This document shows positions 61,937-64,000 of a stretch of DNA of 64,000 nt, one piece after another. A program made the position numbers and the translations under genes. The stretch comes from Psychrobacter submarinus (lineage in GTDB: Bacteria; Pseudomonadota; Gammaproteobacteria; Pseudomonadales; Moraxellaceae). The notes under the pieces were generated by a model. It was not told the DNA's origin, made no database searches, and saw only the letters and a list, made by a program, of their open reading frames with translations. The stretch lies in assembly GCF_904846685.1 (NCBI RefSeq), contig NZ_CAJHBQ010000001.1, forward strand, positions 1 through 64,000, in the 5' to 3' direction. Each line of letters opens with the position of its first letter. Positions within the stretch are counted from its first letter, which is position 1.

Positions 61937-63010
61937 TTAGCTACGAGCTGCTTGGTGCGCGCGCTGTCCTTCCATCGCCAAAGCCAATACCGCCATACGA
62001 ATAGCCACCCCATTACTGACCTGCTTTAGGATCACTGACTGGGCGCCATCTGCCACACTAGAGGCAATCTCGATGCCGCGATTCATCGGCCCCGGATGCA
62101 TAATGAGGGCATCAGGCTTCGCTAGCGCCACGCGCTCAGGGGTGATGCCATAATGTTTGTAGTACTCACTCGATGAGGCCAGTAGCGGCGAGCCAATCCG
62201 CTCGTTCTGTATTCTCAGCCCCATGATGACATCACAGTCAGCCACGCATTCATTCATATCCTCATAGACGTTTACGCCAAAACGTTCAATACCTTTAGGC
62301 AAAAGTGTGCGCGGCGCAATGACTCGAATGTCCTTGACCCCTAACGTTTGTAGCGCACTAATATCTGAGCGCGCGACTCTTGAGTGTTTAATGTCGCCAA
62401 TAATCGCCACCGATAGCTCTTCAAATGGGCGCGGCGCTTCACGATGGATGGTGAGCATATCGAGCATACCTTGGGTCGGATGCGCGTGCCAGCCATCACC
62501 GCCATTGATAATGGCAATATCTGGGGTGACCTCTGTAGCCATAAAATGCGCTGCCCCTGAGGCCGAATGACGCACCACAAAAATATCCGCGGTCATCGCT
62601 TGCAAGTTCCATAGCGTGTCGCGTAAACTCTCCCCTTTTTTGGTACTTGAGCGCGCAATATCGATATTGAGCACATTAGCGCCCAGACGTTTTTCAGCTA
62701 CCTCAAAGGTGGTGCGTGTCCGCGTTGAGGGCTCAAAGAACAAGTTCATGACCGTACAACCCTCAAGCTCAGGCCGGTTTAACAATTGACCTTTTTCATC
62801 GATAAAAGTCTCGGCCTTAGCGATGATGCGTTGAAGCTGCGCCTTATTAAGTCCTTCCACTCCTAAGAAGTGGCGAATGCTGCCATCATCATTGAGCTGC
62901 GGGCGACTCAGCGAAATATCGAGCTGCTTATGGATAGCGCGAGGATCGACCTTAGCGTAGTCTGTGGGCGAGATATTGACGGTTGAACGGATATCATTAG
63001 AAGTTGGCAT
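61937..63010 (-). CDS. pyrB: Aspartate carbamoyltransferase catalytic subunit
   Basis: 357 residues from the ATG at 63010 (a GTG two codons upstream is also possible). Carbamoyl-phosphate motif [15 protein letters not shown], then [37 protein letters not shown] and [13 protein letters not shown]. It condenses carbamoyl phosphate with aspartate in pyrimidine synthesis. The about 35-residue extension before the catalytic fold is typical of Pseudomonas-type chains that bind PyrC' and effectors. No regulatory pyrI follows. Confidence 0.96.
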   Translation of the reverse strand: MPTSNDIRSTVNISPTDYAKVDPRAIHKQLDISLSRPQLNDDGSIRHFLGVEGLNKAQLQRIIAKAETFIDEKGQLLNRPELEGCTVMNLFFEPSTRTRTTFEVAEKRLGANVLNIDIARSSTKKGESLRDTLWNLQAMTADIFVVRHSASGAAHFMATEVTPDIAIINGGDGWHAHPTQGMLDMLTIHREAPRPFEELSVAIIGDIKHSRVARSDISALQTLGVKDIRVIAPRTLLPKGIERFGVNVYEDMNECVADCDVIMGLRIQNERIGSPLLASSSEYYKHYGITPERVALAKPDALIMHPGPMNRGIEIASSVADGAQSVILKQVSNGVAIRMAVLALAMEGQRAHQAARS

Positions 63011-63460
63011 AGTCACGAATCTTTATTATTGATGTAGTAGAAAGATTTTATAAAATAAGTTTAATATAGATCTAAAGGCTCTAAGCGATAATATTGTAAG
63101 CAAACAGCAAGCCTATAATCGCAGACAAAAAGACTTTGTAGTACTTATTTGCTACACTTTACGTGACTGCATTGCTGTCGTCGATAATGATAATAACAAA
63201 TCAGTAGTAATGTCCGTCATAGCGATAGTGTAGCTGATTTTTGTAGTCGTACAAGGGTCCCGCATTATCTATTTATCACGCTCATTTATGACGTGAAGCA
63301 TTATTGCCTTTTTAATAGTTTTTGCAAGTCCAGATAGCGCTAGATAAGAATAAAATAATAGTTACTTATCATAATAGTTACTTATATTGTATCTAGAGTA
63401 TGTTGAACCTACGCTACCCTATACTTTTAACCTCTACCTTTACATCTCCTAGGAAACCCT
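63011..63460. other. Intergenic region between pyrB and fbp
   Basis: 450 bases between divergent genes. It contains GATAATGATAATAAC at about 63185, a partial Fur-like string far from either start, and the direct repeats described separately. I see no recognisable pyrimidine-sensing leader. Confidence 0.4.
63356..63386 (+). repeat. Tandem direct repeat upstream of fbp
   Basis: ATAATAGTTACTTAT occurs exactly twice, at 63356-63370 and 63372-63386, so the period is 16 bases. It is 75-105 bases before the fbp ATG, a position suited to a regulator binding two sites, or simply a slippage duplication. Confidence 0.6.
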
Positions 63461-64000
63461 ATGATGACCTTAGCACAATATCTAAACCACCACTCCGCAA
63501 ACCCTGCGGTCACTGAGCTTATTACGACGGTTACTGATGTGGGTAAGACGATCTCACAACTGCTTCAAAAAGGCGCGCTAGCGGATATCCTAGGAGAAGC
63601 GGGTAATCAAAACGTGCAAGGCGAAGAACAAAAAAAGCTCGATGTGTTAGCCAATGACTTATTGCTAGAAGCTTTAGCAGATAACAAACATTGTGCTGGA
63701 GTAGCATCAGAAGAGCTCGATCACGCTACACCTGCCAATAAGGATGGTAGCCTACTTATCTTGTTTGATCCTCTAGATGGCTCATCGAACATCGATATTA
63801 ATATGGCAGTGGGTACTATTTTTTCTATTTTGCCTTATCAGCGTCAAGGTCAAGTCAGCGCTGATGAAGACTTTTTGCAAGCTGGCAATCAACAACTAGC
63901 AGCAGGGTATCTATTGTACGGCACCTCTACGGTTCTTGCTTTGACTATAGATGATAACGTCGCTATGTTTAGCTTAGATCCCGATAGCGGCGACTATTTG
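63461..64000 (+). CDS. fbp: Fructose-1,6-bisphosphatase class 1, 5' part
   Basis: First 180 residues of a class 1 FBPase; the gene runs off the right edge. [12 protein letters not shown] is the usual start. The metal/substrate site [20 protein letters not shown] and the upstream AGVASEELD (metal-binding Glu pair) are intact, followed by [10 protein letters not shown] and [17 protein letters not shown]. It hydrolyses fructose 1,6-bisphosphate in gluconeogenesis. AGGA lies 6 bases before the first ATG; a second ATG follows directly. Confidence 0.95.
   Translation, partial: MMTLAQYLNHHSANPAVTELITTVTDVGKTISQLLQKGALADILGEAGNQNVQGEEQKKLDVLANDLLLEALADNKHCAGVASEELDHATPANKDGSLLILFDPLDGSSNIDINMAVGTIFSILPYQRQGQVSADEDFLQAGNQQLAAGYLLYGTSTVLALTIDDNVAMFSLDPDSGDYL

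Noticed and set aside
63180..63200. Fur-box-like string GATAATGATAATAAC upstream of fbp
   Set aside because: Only about two thirds of the consensus, more than 250 bases from fbp and about 170 from pyrB, and neither gene is iron-regulated as far as known.

Overview
The window looks like a chromosomal segment of a gamma-proteobacterium of the Moraxellaceae, most probably Psychrobacter. The evidence is the gene content and order (leuS-lptE-holA, pyrB followed by a catalytically dead pyrC homologue, a split pntA1/pntA2/pntB), the moderately AT-rich DNA, and protein sequences that read as Psychrobacter-like. This genus assignment rests on recognition and not on a database search. Almost everything is core metabolism. 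The accessory pieces are a two-gene RES/HEPN cassette, a collagen-stalked trimeric autotransporter with a divergent two-component system, one IS630-type insertion and several small non-coding repeat elements.

Layout. Bases 1-25 match the 3' half of the terminator of the rrn operon found further right, so another rrn operon probably ends at the left edge. From 0.1 to 9.2 kb come OsmC, a flavodoxin-like protein, a DUF938 methyltransferase, ppc, a dienelactone hydrolase, katE, a 280-bp MITE-like element and a metallo-beta-lactamase-fold hydrolase. Two tRNA-Lys genes (9.3-9.7 kb) are followed by macAB, holA, lptE and leuS (10-18.4 kb), an ArsC/Spx-like protein, a small membrane protein and argB. 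An IS630 element (20.375-21.292 kb) lies directly in front of a pirin gene. The RES-domain/HEPN pair (22.3-24.35 kb) sits between pirin and a complete rrn operon on the minus strand (16S-tRNA-Ile-tRNA-Ala-23S-5S, 24.4-30.6 kb, with three promoter-like sequences upstream).

From 30.7 to 37.3 kb lie the large surface adhesin, whose stalk is 106 uninterrupted Gly-X-Y triplets, and a divergent LuxR-type regulator with a hybrid histidine kinase. Then follow pssA, rlmJ, a 2OG-Fe(II) oxygenase, dapE, a Fur-box-preceded TonB-dependent receptor, a GyrI-like protein, iscX, a hotdog thioesterase-like protein, the pnt operon, yaaA, groSL, a DUF3108 protein, DUF2069-wrbA, a YihY/BrkB protein, a DUF2254 protein, a CPA1 Na+/H+ antiporter, the pyrB-pyrC'-DUF2127 operon and the 5' part of fbp, which runs off the right edge.

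The most interesting observations are: (1) the RES + Ymh-type HEPN operon with a palindrome over its presumed transcription start; (2) a two-hairpin module immediately 5' of all four tRNAs, whose stems covary while the sequences differ; (3) the collagen-like stalk in a YadA-type adhesin; (4) three kinds of small inverted-repeat elements (280 bp, about 150-160 bp in two copies, and an 86-bp remnant); (5) the IS630 insertion that replaces the pirin promoter and carries a one-base frame break in an A8 run; (6) the probable inverted pair of rrn operons bounding the first 24 kb.
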